64,000 nucleotides of DNA from Tethya wilhelma. Lineage: Eukaryota > Porifera > Demospongiae > Tethyida > Tethyidae. Positions 11,599 through 24,274 of this stretch are shown one piece after another. A program made the translations under genes and the position numbers. The notes below the pieces were generated by a model. That model saw nothing but the letters and a program-made list of their open reading frames with translations. It was not told the DNA's origin and did no database searches. Positions within the stretch are counted from its first letter, which is position 1. Each line of letters opens with the position of its first letter. The stretch lies in NCBI GenBank assembly GCA_964030475.1, contig CAXIPT010000001.1:1640788-1704787 (forward strand), read 5' to 3'.

Positions 11599-12015
11599 AT
11601 GGCAAGAAAAGGATGCTTAAAACTGTTACAGGATGTACTCTTTGTTAGTACATTATTGACTCTTTGCCTGTCAGTGGGATTGGCAAGACACAGATCATCG
11701 ACTAACTCAGATGCCACAAGAGCTGAGTGCAGTCTTAAACCGTTCAGGCAGAGGCACTTAATACCAGCCCCAAGAGAAGGATGCGAACCAGTCTATATAT
11801 ACATGAAGGTGTGCTCTGGAATTTGTCACTCACGGACGCTGATGAAGTTGGAGCCTCCATTTTCAAATGTCAGCTGCTCATGTTGTTCAGCCTCAGAGTA
11901 CAGAATAAAGCCAAGAAGAGTGAACTTTACCTGCAATGGAGTCCTAGAAGAACAACGAATCTTCTTACCTGTTGCTGAAAAATGTGGTTGTGTAGATTGC
12001 TACCCTGAAGTGTAG
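11599..12015 (+). CDS. Secreted cystine-knot (CTCK-type) protein
   Basis: One coding exon of 138 codons starts at an ATG 42 bp after a tcatacag acceptor and ends in TAG. Residues 12-29 (DVLFVSTLLTLCLSVGLA region) form a signal peptide after a basic start. The mature part has 11 cysteines. It includes the CxGxC cystine-knot ring signature (CSGIC), a CSCC cluster, an isolated Cys after a beta-strand-like segment (RRVNFTC) and the closing CGCVDC. That order matches the C-terminal cystine-knot family seen in von Willebrand factor, mucins, norrin, DAN and bursicon. Members are secreted ligands or dimerising modules, and the odd cysteine number fits a disulfide-linked dimer. There are two N-glycosylation sequons (NVS, NFT). 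Which subfamily it belongs to cannot be told from sequence alone, so I give no symbol. Confidence 0.8.
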   Translation: MARKGCLKLLQDVLFVSTLLTLCLSVGLARHRSSTNSDATRAECSLKPFRQRHLIPAPREGCEPVYIYMKVCSGICHSRTLMKLEPPFSNVSCSCCSASEYRIKPRRVNFTCNGVLEEQRIFLPVAEKCGCVDCYPEV

Positions 12016-12020
12016 ATATC

Positions 12021-12033
12021 ATAATTATTATAG

Positions 12034-12069
<36 letters not shown>

Positions 12070-12070
12070 T
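12021..12070. repeat. (ATT)n microsatellite in 3' UTR
   Basis: Trinucleotide attatt run shortly after the cystine-knot stop codon. Confidence 0.9.
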
Positions 12071-12198
12071 GTGTATGTGTGTGTGTGTCTCTAAAAGTCT
12101 GCCGTGGATAAGTCACAACTGCTGGAACAGTTTGCTTCCTCCAGGCATTCACACAAGCCTTATAGTTTTATCATGTCTCACTACCAAGCATTTGCTTT

Positions 12199-12201
<3 letters not shown>

Positions 12202-12247
<46 letters not shown>
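12202..12247. repeat. (CT)n microsatellite
   Basis: Perfect CT run downstream of the cystine-knot gene. Confidence 0.95.
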
Positions 12248-12443
12248 AGACAATGACATATGACCAATTCATTTTATTATTAACATCTCTAAAATTTTGA
12301 GGACTATAAATTGTTTCAAAAGTCTCATCAACCAGATATCTCTCTGTATACATGTAAAACAATTATAGTTATATTTTTATGTACTGCTACAGTCAACCAT
12401 CACTCATGATCAATCTGCTCTATGTTTGCCGTCATATAACTAT

Positions 12444-12449
12444 AATAAA
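12444..12449 (+). terminator. Candidate polyadenylation signal of the cystine-knot gene
   Basis: AATAAA about 430 bp after the stop codon. It is the first canonical plus-strand signal I noticed. Use is not proven. Confidence 0.3.
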
Positions 12450-14016
12450 CAGCTGCTATTTTATGTTATTTTTGTTTATTTGTTTGTTTGTTTCAGCTTT
12501 GTGTGCATTCATACGTGTATGTCTATCATGAACCACCACTGTGTCTAAAGATCCTGTTTCAGACAATCTTGTGTTTCTCCACATGTGCTACAAACAACAA
12601 ATGAATATAATGAAAATGAAAGTCACTTCATGCAATTTCTATTGTGGAATTTTTTTTAAGGGTATCAGGTACAAACCGGGAGAAATACATCCACAGAATT
12701 TAAGTATTATGAATAAGTTACCATTAGAGGTTATTAAAGGAATGCAGCTGCTTCTAGCAAGTAGACTGAAACTTTGAGTACATGTGTAAACTATTCCTTT
12801 GTAGTCAAGCCTGGGATAACACTATAGGGTAAAACCTTTACATTATGTATGTATGATGGTGTTAATTTAAATTAGAACAGTATAAAATAATAATACTTGT
12901 GGAACTATTCAAAGGACAACACATGGAATTGTACAATGGATATGTCGTATACATTACTGAATACCTTTAGGGAAAATGTACAAAAGGGAAACACATTATG
13001 TTCTTGTTGGTTTGTGTGGTGCCAAGTATTCGAATCAAACCTCATCAATTGGGAAGTCATAAGAATACACTCTACGATATGCAGTTTTCCAATAACTGCA
13101 TCGAATTCATTGGCAATCGTTCCCCGTCCATACTCAACAACACGATCAGCTCAAAGTTGCTTATAGCTCTTCTATGGATCACATATTATTATACAGGTTG
13201 CTACGTACAACAATCAGTACATATGACTTCAGTTACCATGTAGTAATAATATTACTATAATTATGCTATACAGGACAAGCTTGCTCTTTGGTGGAATTCA
13301 ATCGATCATTTGAGTTGGCTCTGTAAAGGTGTACCGCAGTGAAACACGATGCTAATTCAATCAATCACTGTGTCCAGCTGTGATTACCTCTTCCTGGTGA
13401 CTGCTAATTATGACCATAACATTATTTCATGTAGAAGTTTGTACATCAAATACATAGCACATCTCTACTAATCTTGTAGTATGGTGTAGCTCTCAAGTGT
13501 AGCCTAGCAGCGATTGACCCCTGAATTCAGTTAGTTAGTAGCTGGTATTTGTACAAAGCTCCCTTGTAGCAAAAGTGGGTCAATCGGAACGGACAAAGAT
13601 CACCAGACATCCTCAATAATGTTGTTGTGCCTGCTTTCATGATGACAATGTATGAATGTACATTATTATGTAAACTAGCTATTTAGGAGATGCTGAACGT
13701 GACCACCAGCTGCATATGTTGAGTTCATCCTAATGCACTCTGACTTGCATGTGTGTCTGCGTGCACACACAAACGCCATTCCCAGGTACTTCCTCGCGAC
13801 CACGATACATCATCCACTTTGATGTGGTTCCAAACATAATGGGTGGTAGGGTGGACCTACTTAATTGCTCCTAAGCTAATTTTGACCACTTATACAACTG
13901 TGTAAGAGCCTGCCTGTACTATTTCCACCAGAGCTTTATGTTTAAAGACAGTCTTGAGTTAAAGCTTGTGTGAATGTCATTATATGGTGTATGTGGATTG
14001 TAGCATGCATGTACCT

Positions 14017-14079
14017 GTGTTTGTGTGTGTTTGTGTGTGTGTGTTTGTGTGTGTTTATGTGTATGTGTGTATGTATGAC

Positions 14080-14113
<34 letters not shown>
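14017..14113. repeat. (GT)n imperfect microsatellite
   Basis: Imperfect GT run with tttg and tatg interruptions, pure from about 14083 to 14113. Confidence 0.9.
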
Positions 14114-14117
<4 letters not shown>

Positions 14118-16367
14118 TGAGTATAACTATACACACAATGTTTTGTGGATCTACACTGGGACGGAGCCATAAAAGCAAGCAAGAGACTCCTAGCTCATTG
14201 CCGGAAGGTAGCCATTGTCAATGGTGACTCGCTTTGCACATGAGAAGACAATTATCTTCAATTAGTGGCTGCCAGTAGAAGAGGGAGCCTCCTAGTTACC
14301 CTTGAGCTGCTTCCCGCCAGGTGCTTGCAGCGCTGCCCAGAGATAAGTGGGGTTAATGCTAATTGTACAAACAGTCCCTGTAATCATAATCTAATTATCT
14401 CAAATGCATGATAATAAATATTACAACTGTTGCTTCTCAAACACATTATCATAATAATAATAAGAGAAAGAACCCACCTATATGTTCCCTTCTCTACTGA
14501 TTTAACCTAACTAGACCCTGTATTATTATAGGAATGTACATGCAGTGGATCAATGGTTTGGCAATAGTTACTTAGTGGCTCAGATTACACATTCTACATT
14601 CCACAGTTTATTGGAAGGATGGCATAACTGTAGTTGTCAATTCGCCAACGGCCGTTAGTCTGGGTCACTTAGGACTACATGGCACCAACTATTAACATGC
14701 ACATTAAGATGGTATTTGTCAGTGTTTCTAAGAAGGCTACTTACTTGCCTATATTCAAGAAGATACAATGACATGAAGACAATGCACAAACAAAAAGCAA
14801 ACACATACATAAAGTTGTACTGGGTTGCTATACAGACTGCAAGGGGCAGATGAGCTTTGAAGTGCACATGCATGACTAGATTGGAAACCTAGTGTGGAAC
14901 CAAGTCAGTATTGTTGTTATCTCAGAGGTATGGTATGATTTATCACACAAGATGTAAAGTCTTCCACTCACAAAATGCTGTCTAGGGCTTGCTTGTGCCA
15001 TCACAGTTACACAACTCTCAATATTATTTTATTACTACAGGTGCTAAGTGGTGTTGTCACTCTGATACTCGAAATACAAAGGTAAAATTTTAATGCTTTG
15101 TCTTTGAGAGAGTATAGTCATGTGCCGCTGCATGCATGCAGTTGGTGAGAGCACTTTTGTGGGCCATAAGAGTGACACTCAAGCACTGGGGAATGCTGTT
15201 TGCATGGTGCTAAACAAATACAGGAACATCTCTACAGAGACTAATTGCTATTAACTTCAAAGAGTGATACAAACAGTGGACAAACAATAGTCGAACAGCC
15301 AGCATAGTATACACACACACATACATACACACACTCAAGATGCCATAGAGTGCATTGGGTGTTGGCAGTCTATACATGTAAGGGAGAAGAAGCTCGATTG
15401 TTTCAAGACACGTTGGCTTCACTTCATGAGCGAATTTGTCTGCAATGGATTGAATACACACGAGTATTTTAAAAGAATCAATGATCGATAATTATGTGCT
15501 CTTGTATAATTTGATGTAAGAGTATAATATATACACATAATATTATAGCATTGTTGCTAGCAGGTGTGATGTAAAGTGATGGATTATGACAGTCATTGGT
15601 ATTCACACACAATCATAATCTGGCCATAATTGCACACACGCCTGGCACCTAATGTTTTCTACACACTCACACATGACAGTAGCTATTTTTCAGTGACTAT
15701 GTTACATATTGGACAACAATAAGAATAGAATTGGTTTAGGACATATAAAACAGTAATTCCTACACATTTTTATGGTCAAGAAGTGTCAACAATGTCATGC
15801 TTTTCAAGAGGAAACAATTAGCCAACTTCACTCCAACAATGATGTGCATGTGGCCTAGTTTGTAGCTTATTTGAAAGCAATGAGTTGTGAAATCAGTGCT
15901 GGGCACGTTGCCGAGATTGATGTGTGTGGAGAGAAACCTAACGTTGCATGGTGTCTACGCAGCGAGTAACGTAGGCAACCCACAGTGTACATGCAATGCA
16001 TAAGTAAATGCATGGGAAACATGCTGTATACATGTACATGCACGCATACCATTTTTTCGTAAGACTGTACATGTGTGTATAGGTTATGATTACTGATGAT
16101 GTCCATCAATATATTATTCCCTGCATGGATACAGCCAAAGAAAGCTATACACACACTGATTGAACTGCTCACACGCTATAGTTAGCTGATGTTTATTATC
16201 GTCTGTAGCTATAGTGACAATTGCAATACAGACTAAGTGCATGCATGCATACGTGTGTTTTGCTCAATTAGCAACACTTAATGAAGATTATGCAATACAT
16301 AAGTCGATCGGTCTGAAAGCCTTCTAATTATTATATATTATAGTATGTGTCTGGCATTATACAGATC

Positions 16368-16588
16368 TAAGAGTGGGATCGGATGAGAATCAGACAATTG
16401 CCATGCCTTTCACCATGGTTCCGCACCGCAATCAACAGACATCCAAGGTGTACCTCAAGAGGAAAATTGGTCATCAAAACTTCACTAACCAAGTTGTTAT
16501 TCGACAAGAATGCAAATGGGGCATTGGACTTGAGTTTGAGCTAATAATTCTACTGCCTCCACATTCTCCAAATGAATTATTTGCATAA
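16368..16588 (+). CDS. Weak candidate terminal exon, unknown protein
   Basis: A ggcattatacag acceptor is followed by an open frame of about 73 codons ending in TAA. It begins LRVGSDENQTIAMPFTMVPH and includes a basic stretch (YLKRKIGHQNF). It is compositionally more protein-like than its surroundings. No family is recognised and no partner exon was found, so it may be chance or a transposon remnant. Confidence 0.25.
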
Positions 16589-17395
16589 CAGCCTACGAAC
16601 ATAGGTTACATTTTCCAACATACCATACATAATATGCCAACACTGCAAGCACATAGAGAGCTTCTGTTTGCAACAAAACAAACAGTGTGTATTCCGTATT
16701 GCTACAGATCTGTTATGAGAGCAAAAAGGAAGGGGGGAAATGGGTGTTAACCACGAGAGAATGAAGATTATACGCACAGAAAACATAAATCTGAATCATC
16801 CAAGTACTAACAACTATAGTGGTTACTGATCATAATTATGAGACAGCCTATAAATAGGCATAATGTGCCCATTCTATGGTATTTTTCCTTAGAAACTACC
16901 ACATAATTAACACTGCAATGATTCATTTACTTCAATTGGCCAAGCTTCAATAGGGTGTACGGTCAAGGGAGATGCCACAGGGCTAGCCAGACTCATTATC
17001 AGAGAGGAAGTATACCAATAGCCTACAGCTCAACAGCTTTTGATTATACCAATAAAGGATGAAGTATGTGGAATGAATTCTTCAAGTAATACTCCAAATT
17101 ATACTGCTTGCGATGTTTGTTGAAACTTGTCAAAAAACAGAGTGCATTTTTTTACTTTGCATGGGCAGCTGACGCATGTAAGCTGCCATGTGTCTAAGAT
17201 TATTATTGGATGTAAGTTTTGTGTTTGAGTACAGGACAGTCCTTGTAAAGTGAACATTGTGGAACTGTAGATGCTGTAGTACAGTCACAACTAAAACAGA
17301 GTTATTGGATTACAAACACGGATTCATGGCATATGGCATTTCATACGCTAGTTTAGGTAACATTATGAGTCATGAGATAATAGACAGGACTTCGC

Positions 17396-17515
17396 ACACG
17401 CATAAACACAAGCACACGCACATGTGCATACACACACACGTGCAACACACACACGCATGCATGCACACAAACACACACCTGCACACACACACACACATAC
17501 ACACACACACACACT
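17396..17515. repeat. (CA)n imperfect microsatellite
   Basis: CA-rich run broken by gc and tg steps. Open frames here are repeat readings. Confidence 0.9.
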
Positions 17516-19023
17516 GTATGCCACACCCACAGACAAACACAGAATCAGATGATGATATGTGCAGCAATAACATGAGTAGGAAAGACCTAAACCCAAACCT
17601 GCATGCAGTACCCCCCACATTGCTGTGTATGCAGTCAGAAAGGAAAAATAAACTTTAACTAAAGGTCGAACATATTCCATTTGGGGATGCATGCTAGTGG
17701 CTTCTGAAAACATGAGAATTCTTCAACGTGTGTGGCAGGCTATCATGTTCACCATCACCATGGAAAATAGATAACAGGTGGGCAGAACAACTGATCGAAG
17801 CACAGGCATCCTAGCAACTGCTCATTTGGGAGCGCATGGACACAAAATTCAAAATTCAAAACACACACTCCTTAGGGTATAGCTGATGGGGAGATCAAAG
17901 GAAAGAAGAAGTACGGAATGTCATTTTCATCACGAACAAAAGGTCGACAAAATTGTCGTGTTGGTCAAGTTTGCAAACAGAGAATTGGCTCAAAAGAAAT
18001 TTAGCAGACCTTATATGAGAGAAAGAGGCAGCTGAATGTATAACAGGGACAAAAATGTCCATGCAAGTAAGCAAGCATGCATGTTACCCACTGTGTACAT
18101 ACCTACCTACGTTTACTATCAGTAGAGTACACATAATATACTAGTTTGCACACTTCAAAAAAAATCCTTCAAACAGCAATGTCAAAGATGATTGAATAAG
18201 AGAACTAATAGGAAGTAGAAGTGAATGGATACCAAGGCAATGACAATGTACGGTATTAGTCTGAACACAGTTTAGTCTCAATCAGAGTACAGTAATGCCC
18301 CCTGCACTGCTCATAATTCGCTGATGGCTAGTGACTCTAAGCATACCAATGCTTGCACTGAATGCGAAGTCCATCTATGGTAAATTATAGCTAAAGTGCA
18401 ACAACTATATAAAATGCCTATATAATATTATATCTACCAGGCTATATAACATACTACTGTTTTTTTGTATTAACAAACCACTTATTGACCATTGGCGATG
18501 GATATAGTGACTGCAAACAAATACATACCTCAGTTTTACAGCCCCATCTATGGTAAATTTTAGCTCCTTAAAACAACGGCAAGAATGAGCGTCGTACACA
18601 CTCACATTTTAAAGCAAATACCTCTGAATCACTGTGTACAAACACACACCACATCACTACATACAGTGTGTGTGCATGTGCTCAATCTTTGAGTGCAAAT
18701 AGTGCAATTTGTTGCAAGAGCTAATTATCCATTCATCAGGCACACACAAATAATAAGGCCTCCAAATCTGACTGACTACACTTTATAGCCCATAGCATGT
18801 TTGTTCGACATGTTTACATGCAAGCTCCTTTGCATGCATGCACGCACTGCAATGTAATATAGTGTATCATATCACATGCGTAACCCAGTATAACACCATG
18901 CACACAGTTTATGGACAGATAATGTAACTAACTGCTTCCCCTCATGGCAAGTACGTGTACACAGTTTCAACATGTCCATTACTAGATTAGACATCAAAGG
19001 AGAAAACAACAGAGCTCTTACCC

Positions 19024-19151
19024 ACAGGCGTTTCCCACTGAGGAACAAGTAAAGTGGCTGTGCAGGAAGAAGGGTTACACGTGCTTTCTCTGAAAGGAAG
19101 GCATATCTGGCCACAGTGGCCACAGTATGTTTCTTTTCTTTAGAGGCACTA
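19024..19151 (-). CDS. Weak candidate internal exon, unknown protein
   Basis: On the minus strand a ttgattaggactaattag acceptor is followed by an open frame containing KKHTVATVARYAFLSEKARV and then LPAQPLYLFLSGKRLW, ending at a strong gtaaga donor. The periodicity and the LYLFLSGKRL segment are reminiscent of a ubiquitin-fold beta-strand, but I cannot name a family. The partner exons are unknown. Confidence 0.3.
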
Positions 19152-21058
19152 ATTAGTCCTAATCAACACAACAGGTAGTGATGACACCAAATGGGTCTAC
19201 AAAGTAAGCCATTTTGCAGTAAACATATAAACACCACACTGACTCATGATGACTATATCAACTTTGCTACCAGCACCATGTGTACATGCATACACTAATG
19301 CACAAGTTTTCAAGACATTACACATAATAATTATTATAATAATATTATAGGCATTTCTATATAAGCACATACACTCACTAACACACTTAAAATGATGAGT
19401 TATGTACTTACATAACAGCTTTTGTGCGTGTTACCATCATGAACATAACATTATACAATGGTGCATGCGTACAAGAGACACTGTTCCTTCCATGCAAGTG
19501 CAGGCATTTCTTTATCACACGCAAATATTGACAAAATGAAAGCATGCATCTGCCAGCACAATGATAACAACATACGCTCATGTGCATGCCATTGTGCTTT
19601 ACAATAGTATTATTATTATGATGTGCATAATAATGTTTCAGAATATCCTTTTGTATATACTTGAGAATTCAGTGGAATGCCGTGATGAATACAAGTGGAT
19701 GGCTGGATGGTATTAGTATATGCCTCACCCCACTCAAGGTGGTTATTCTAGCCCATTAATCCATAATGCAGTAGCTTTTGACTCAAAAGGAAACAGAATT
19801 ATAAATCGGCCAATTTGCACATTGTAGACTAAGTGGCTTGTGCGCCAGTCGACGCTGATTCGATTTAACATGTCATAATTCATCACAGTTTCAGGCTTAA
19901 GTGTGTGTGACGTGATATGAAGTCATTGTAAGCTGAAGACAAAACTTAGAATTAGGGTTATTAAGAAAAATTAGGCGAGTAATCAGTGATGACCAACACT
20001 GTTAAAGTAGAAAGCATTATGCACATGGACTTCATGCACTGTGTATATTACTCTGCAAGATAATTGAATCTGCAAAAATGTAAGCTTTCTGGCTAGAACA
20101 GCAAGCCAGTGTTACATGTAATAGAGCATGCATCAGCATGCATGTAAGTAATATTATCTGCTGTGTATGTTAACTTATCAGCAAATTGGGACCTTGATGA
20201 TGATGTAACTGGGACCATGCAGTCATAATAATTAGCAAGCTCTAACTTTGAAGGGTGTTTTCTTTATGGTACCTTTTATGAACAAAATCTAATTTGAGGA
20301 GTTCATTCCAAGTTCTATATGCCCCACAAACAGAGCACATAAATCAATTACAACACTGACCCTCGACAAAATCTGAAGCTAGCTCTAATTTATTATTATG
20401 AAGCTACAATAATGAAACTCCACTTGAATGCCTGCAGAGACAAACAAACAAGAAAACAAACAAAACAAAAAACAACACATGCCATAAAGTTCCACCCACC
20501 TATATAATGTACACAACACATACCAAAATACCTCAATCAATGCATCATGCAGCTTCAAAATGCATGTTGTTCTAAGCCTGATGTCTGGAACAATCACCCA
20601 GACCATTATGCATACATGACTTTTGTGGGGGAAAAATCTCCTAAACTAGAAATACAAGTGTACTTGCCAAATATAGCCAAGTGAATTGTTTGTGTAGCCA
20701 TAGGAGTGAATCTTGTCAACAATGCTGCTTGGCTTATGAGGAAATTGTTGATCAGATTTAAAGCAAAACATCAAATTACTGAATTCTATGCACAAGTTTA
20801 CTCAATTTTGGTAGCCAAAAGTGGAGAATTAAGTCCTGGCATGAACAACAACAGTGAATTGCTCACACAATTAAGACCGTCTATGTTGTATAATGTAAAA
20901 CTGTCAGTTGGCTGTCAAGTGATCGCTTACAACAATGCACACATGATTGTTATGTAAGAGGATACAATAGTGAACTGTGCACTCTATGGTAGGGGAAACA
21001 CAATAGAATTGTGTGTGTATACAATGTCATGTTTTATCATGGTGACTAAAATAAGTCG

Positions 21059-21163
21059 TGAGTCGTTATTTTTGTTGTTGAGTTGGCTCTGTGAGTATGA
21101 TCCATCAATAATTAATAGAATAAGGCAAGGAAAGAGAAGAGCAGCGGCTGTCTTCTTTGTCAT
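21059..21163 (-). pseudogene. Fragment A of the fibrinogen-like array (signal peptide only)
   Basis: The frame reads MTKKTAAALLFPCLILLIID then GSYSQSQLNNKNNDS. This is nearly the same as the start of copy B (MTKKVVALFVPWLILLIIDG, SYSQSQLNNKSNDS), and the nucleotide similarity covers about 21060-21163. Beyond that the similarity stops: no stalk and no head domain follow. It is a 3'-truncated duplicate of copy B, about 2 kb downstream of it and in the same orientation. Confidence 0.8.
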
Positions 21164-22091
21164 TTTAAGTATGAAAACATCGACTATACATGATCTTATT
21201 GCATATACTGAAGACTGAACAACAGACTTTATGGGTGACCTTTTTTGTAATCCATATATCACTGTTTTAGTGAGTAGTACAGTAATTGCTATTGTAACAA
21301 TAATACTATGAATATTGTTAACTCTTATACGTCCTTCCACGTAGCCAACATTTAGCTAGCTATGATCATCCAGATATCATGCATGTATAGTCATCTATAA
21401 TATTATGCATTACACAAGCCAAAGTTGGAAAATAATAATAAACCCACCCCAAAAACTTTGACTCATATTAGTCATAACTTGACCATAGAAATTTTACCAC
21501 AATCCATATTTGAACTAATGCTTAGATTAATAGCTGGTCACAAACATAGCACTTGAATCCCATCAATATTAATACCAATAATTTTTATGATACAGTACCC
21601 CATGCATGCACTACTCGAACAACATTATTGTTTTTGGACAATGAAGTATAGTCAGTACTAGTCACATGCTAATATTAGTATCATCAACTATAATGAGCTC
21701 ACCATAATAATGATTGCATCAGTTTCTTTTCTGTACAACGTCATAAGTCTTCATCAGGTTCCATACGATATTGACGGGTATGCATGTTATAATGTTATAC
21801 TGCAAAAAGCAACAATAAATTTATCATTAATTACAATAAAAGTATTGTACAATTATACATTTTGTGTAATTATTATCAGTAAAGTTAGCACAATAAATTA
21901 TTATTATAATATTATGCATTATAATAGTAAATTATTAATATTTAAACAATAATGGACACACATGCACACAAAGTTAAGACTGTTGCAATCATAACTTATT
22001 GTACATAGAGTTCAATTGCCTCAATGGCTACATTTTCATCAGATAAGGTATAGTCGGCACAAATCCTGACTTCAATATCTTCAGTTATTCC

Positions 22092-23222
22092 TCAAGGCAG
22101 TTGCTTACAAAACCATGATTGAGCATTCATACAGCAGTTACTATTTGTACCATATCCCTGTCCATCCCAGAGTGGGTTGTCTTGATAGTATTGTCGTGCA
22201 TTGCCAGTTAATCTACTCACACCAGTGTCACAGAAATAGTCATTACCAACAAATGGTGGGATTGCCCCGCTGAATGTATGATACTTATTGGTACAAGGAC
22301 ACCGGCGGCTGTCACTAGTACTCTCATCAGCAGCTGCTGCAAATGTCCATATGTGTTTTCGAGGAGACTGGCCATGAGTGATGCTCACACCATCTACATA
22401 GACATTGTCAATGTTTGTGGCTGCTCTGTTGTTGTAGTAAGAGCGAAATGCATCTGTTGCTCCAAACTGATAACCAATGACTCTTCCAAACACCCTAGAA
22501 TACTCTACTCCATGGACAGGGAATGTAGCTGATACACATCCTGAACTTTCCTTTGTACACATTCGTCTTGGAGAAGTGATCTGGTTGAATCCAGAGGGAC
22601 AGTGCTGGTTAGGGTCAGTCATGTTAAGATTAGCCACCTGCATCCATCCACCAGTGCTACCACAACACCTCCTAGTTATGTTACAGTATTGACGTGATGC
22701 AGTACCAGTGTTAGCATTCTGTATCCAGTAGTAGTTTGATGAAGATCCCTGAAAATCTCTACATGACTGAGCTGGGTTATGAAAACTCCCAACTTGAAGA
22801 AGACCCTGTAATCGAGATGATAAGGATTGTATTTCATTTCTTAATTGAGTTTTTGAAGAGTAAATTTCACTTCGTAGGGTTTGAGTTAGTGTTTCTACTT
22901 CCTCTCTTGTCACACACTGCAAGTTAGACTCCAGACGATTTGTTTGGGCCTGAATTTGAGTTTGTACTTCCTCTTTGATGATTTGTATTTGAGCCCGAAC
23001 ATCAGCTAGTACTTCTTCTCTTGTGACACACTCCAAGTGAGACTCCAGGTGATCTGTTTGCGACTGGATCTCATATTGGACATCTTCTCTTGTGGCACAC
23101 TTGTCAGCTAGGATACTGAAGGAGTCATTGCTTTTGTTGTTGAGTTGGCTCTGTGAGTATGATCCATCAATAATGAGTAGAATGAGCCAAGGAACGAAAA
23201 GAGCAACTACCTTCTTTGTCAT
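22092..23222 (-). CDS. Fibrinogen-like coiled-coil secreted protein, copy B (premature stop)
   Basis: Single exon of about 376 codons. I start it at MTKKVVALFVPWLILLIIDG because fragment A shares that start; an ATG 22 codons upstream is also possible. After the signal peptide come three units beginning C-[AV]-TREEV/TREDV, which form a coiled-coil stalk (residues about 40-130). The Cys-rich head follows: SCRDFQGSS, YCNITRRCCGSTGGW, a TFPVHGVEYSRV block, a YVDGVSITHG block, HIWTFAAA, DYFCDTG and NPLWDGQG. The first third of the head resembles fibrinogen-C domains (GGW core), the rest does not. The frame stops with TGA after WFCKQLP. In the same frame the family tail (DIEVRIC ... IEAIELYVQ) continues to TAA at 21996-21998, so the stop is a nonsense change. 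Two cysteines conserved in the paralogs are also missing (SRVFGR, GQGYG). It probably encodes a secreted recognition protein, but may be decaying. Confidence 0.75.
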   Translation of the reverse strand: MTKKVVALFVPWLILLIIDGSYSQSQLNNKSNDSFSILADKCATREDVQYEIQSQTDHLESHLECVTREEVLADVRAQIQIIKEEVQTQIQAQTNRLESNLQCVTREEVETLTQTLRSEIYSSKTQLRNEIQSLSSRLQGLLQVGSFHNPAQSCRDFQGSSSNYYWIQNANTGTASRQYCNITRRCCGSTGGWMQVANLNMTDPNQHCPSGFNQITSPRRMCTKESSGCVSATFPVHGVEYSRVFGRVIGYQFGATDAFRSYYNNRAATNIDNVYVDGVSITHGQSPRKHIWTFAAAADESTSDSRRCPCTNKYHTFSGAIPPFVGNDYFCDTGVSRLTGNARQYYQDNPLWDGQGYGTNSNCCMNAQSWFCKQLP

Positions 23223-23567
23223 ATTATTCATAATAATTTCTGATCTCTTCCCAACATTAAAGATTATATGTACAATAATATATGACACTCACTGCAGTAT
23301 GTATAACTGTATACACACTAGAGATTGACAGTCAGCCCATACAGTATACATTAACAATAAAGGTGACCTTTCTTTGTGAACCTTAAATGTCTACTGCAAT
23401 TTAATTGGGCATTGGTTTTGATGGAGAAATGTGTTAACACTTGAGCCATTGTTATAGCTATATAGTGAGAAAGAATAATTATAAATTATACTATTATGCA
23501 TATTACAGTTATTCCATTAACAATAAATGGTGACCCTTATTATTACAAGTAGTAAAAATTTCATAAA

Positions 23568-23844
23568 AATTAGCAGTGTAGGAACGGGCAGTGCTGTAAA
23601 AAGGAAGGAAACAAGGCTATGACTTTAAATTTCGGCACATGACTACTTCATTTCCCCATATTATAATCATAATCATGAATTGAAATTCAGATTCCAATTA
23701 AGTCATGAATTATTTAGAAGGCATACAAGCAACCTATGTGAGCTTGGGAATTGTTAAAATGAAGTAGTCATGTGTCTATAAATTTAAAGTCCTAACCTTG
23801 TTTCCTTCCTTTTTACAGCACTGCCCATGCCTACACTACTAATT
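23568..23844. mobile_element. Inverted-repeat element (MITE-like), about 277 bp
   Basis: The left arm, from aaattagcagtgtagg through the gtaaaaaggaaggaaacaag core to catgactacttcattt (about 85 bp), is repeated as its reverse complement at 23757-23844. About 100 bp of AT-rich DNA lie between. No coding capacity is seen. It resembles a non-autonomous terminal-inverted-repeat transposon. A related end (atcagtgtaggaatgg) appears near 32809. Confidence 0.8.
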
Positions 23845-24274
23845 TATACACTACTTGTTTGTTCACTTTTTCCAACACTAAGGTGCTCAATTGCAATGAA
23901 GCGCTAGCTATGATAGTATCAGAGACTGGTCAGTCTCTACAAAAAGCATGAGCTATGCTTTGAAGTACAATGAATGCGCATGTGCATGCGCATTATATAT
24001 TATATGCATGCAAACCACATGTCTGTTGACCTACATCAAGATAAGTTGCCACTTGCTGTAGAATCTGCCTCTATGTAATCTAAATTTTTTGACCAATCAG
24101 ATTAATTACAGATGATGTAATGTAGTATAAAAGTATCATTACTAACTCTCATTCAAATATTCAACCATTCAGCTAGCATACATATAGCTAAGAACATTGT
24201 ACATGCATATATATATATATACACAGCAGTTATAATTATCTGATTGTTACACGGTAATCAGCAGTGAGTAAAAT

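Larger units (their letters stand above)
12450..21058. other. Gene-poor interval with two weak candidate exons
   Basis: About 8.6 kb with no recognisable gene. It holds GT/CA microsatellites (14017-14112, 17396-17515), many palindromic tgcatgca motifs and AT-rich DNA. Two segments look more coding-like than the rest and are listed separately (16368-16588 plus, 19024-19151 minus). Other open frames are short and lack family features. Confidence 0.6.

Noticed and set aside
20706..20957. 83-codon plus-strand frame with a mixed composition
   Set aside because: No homolog, no splice signals and no neighbours. It is kept only as a possibility too weak to list.
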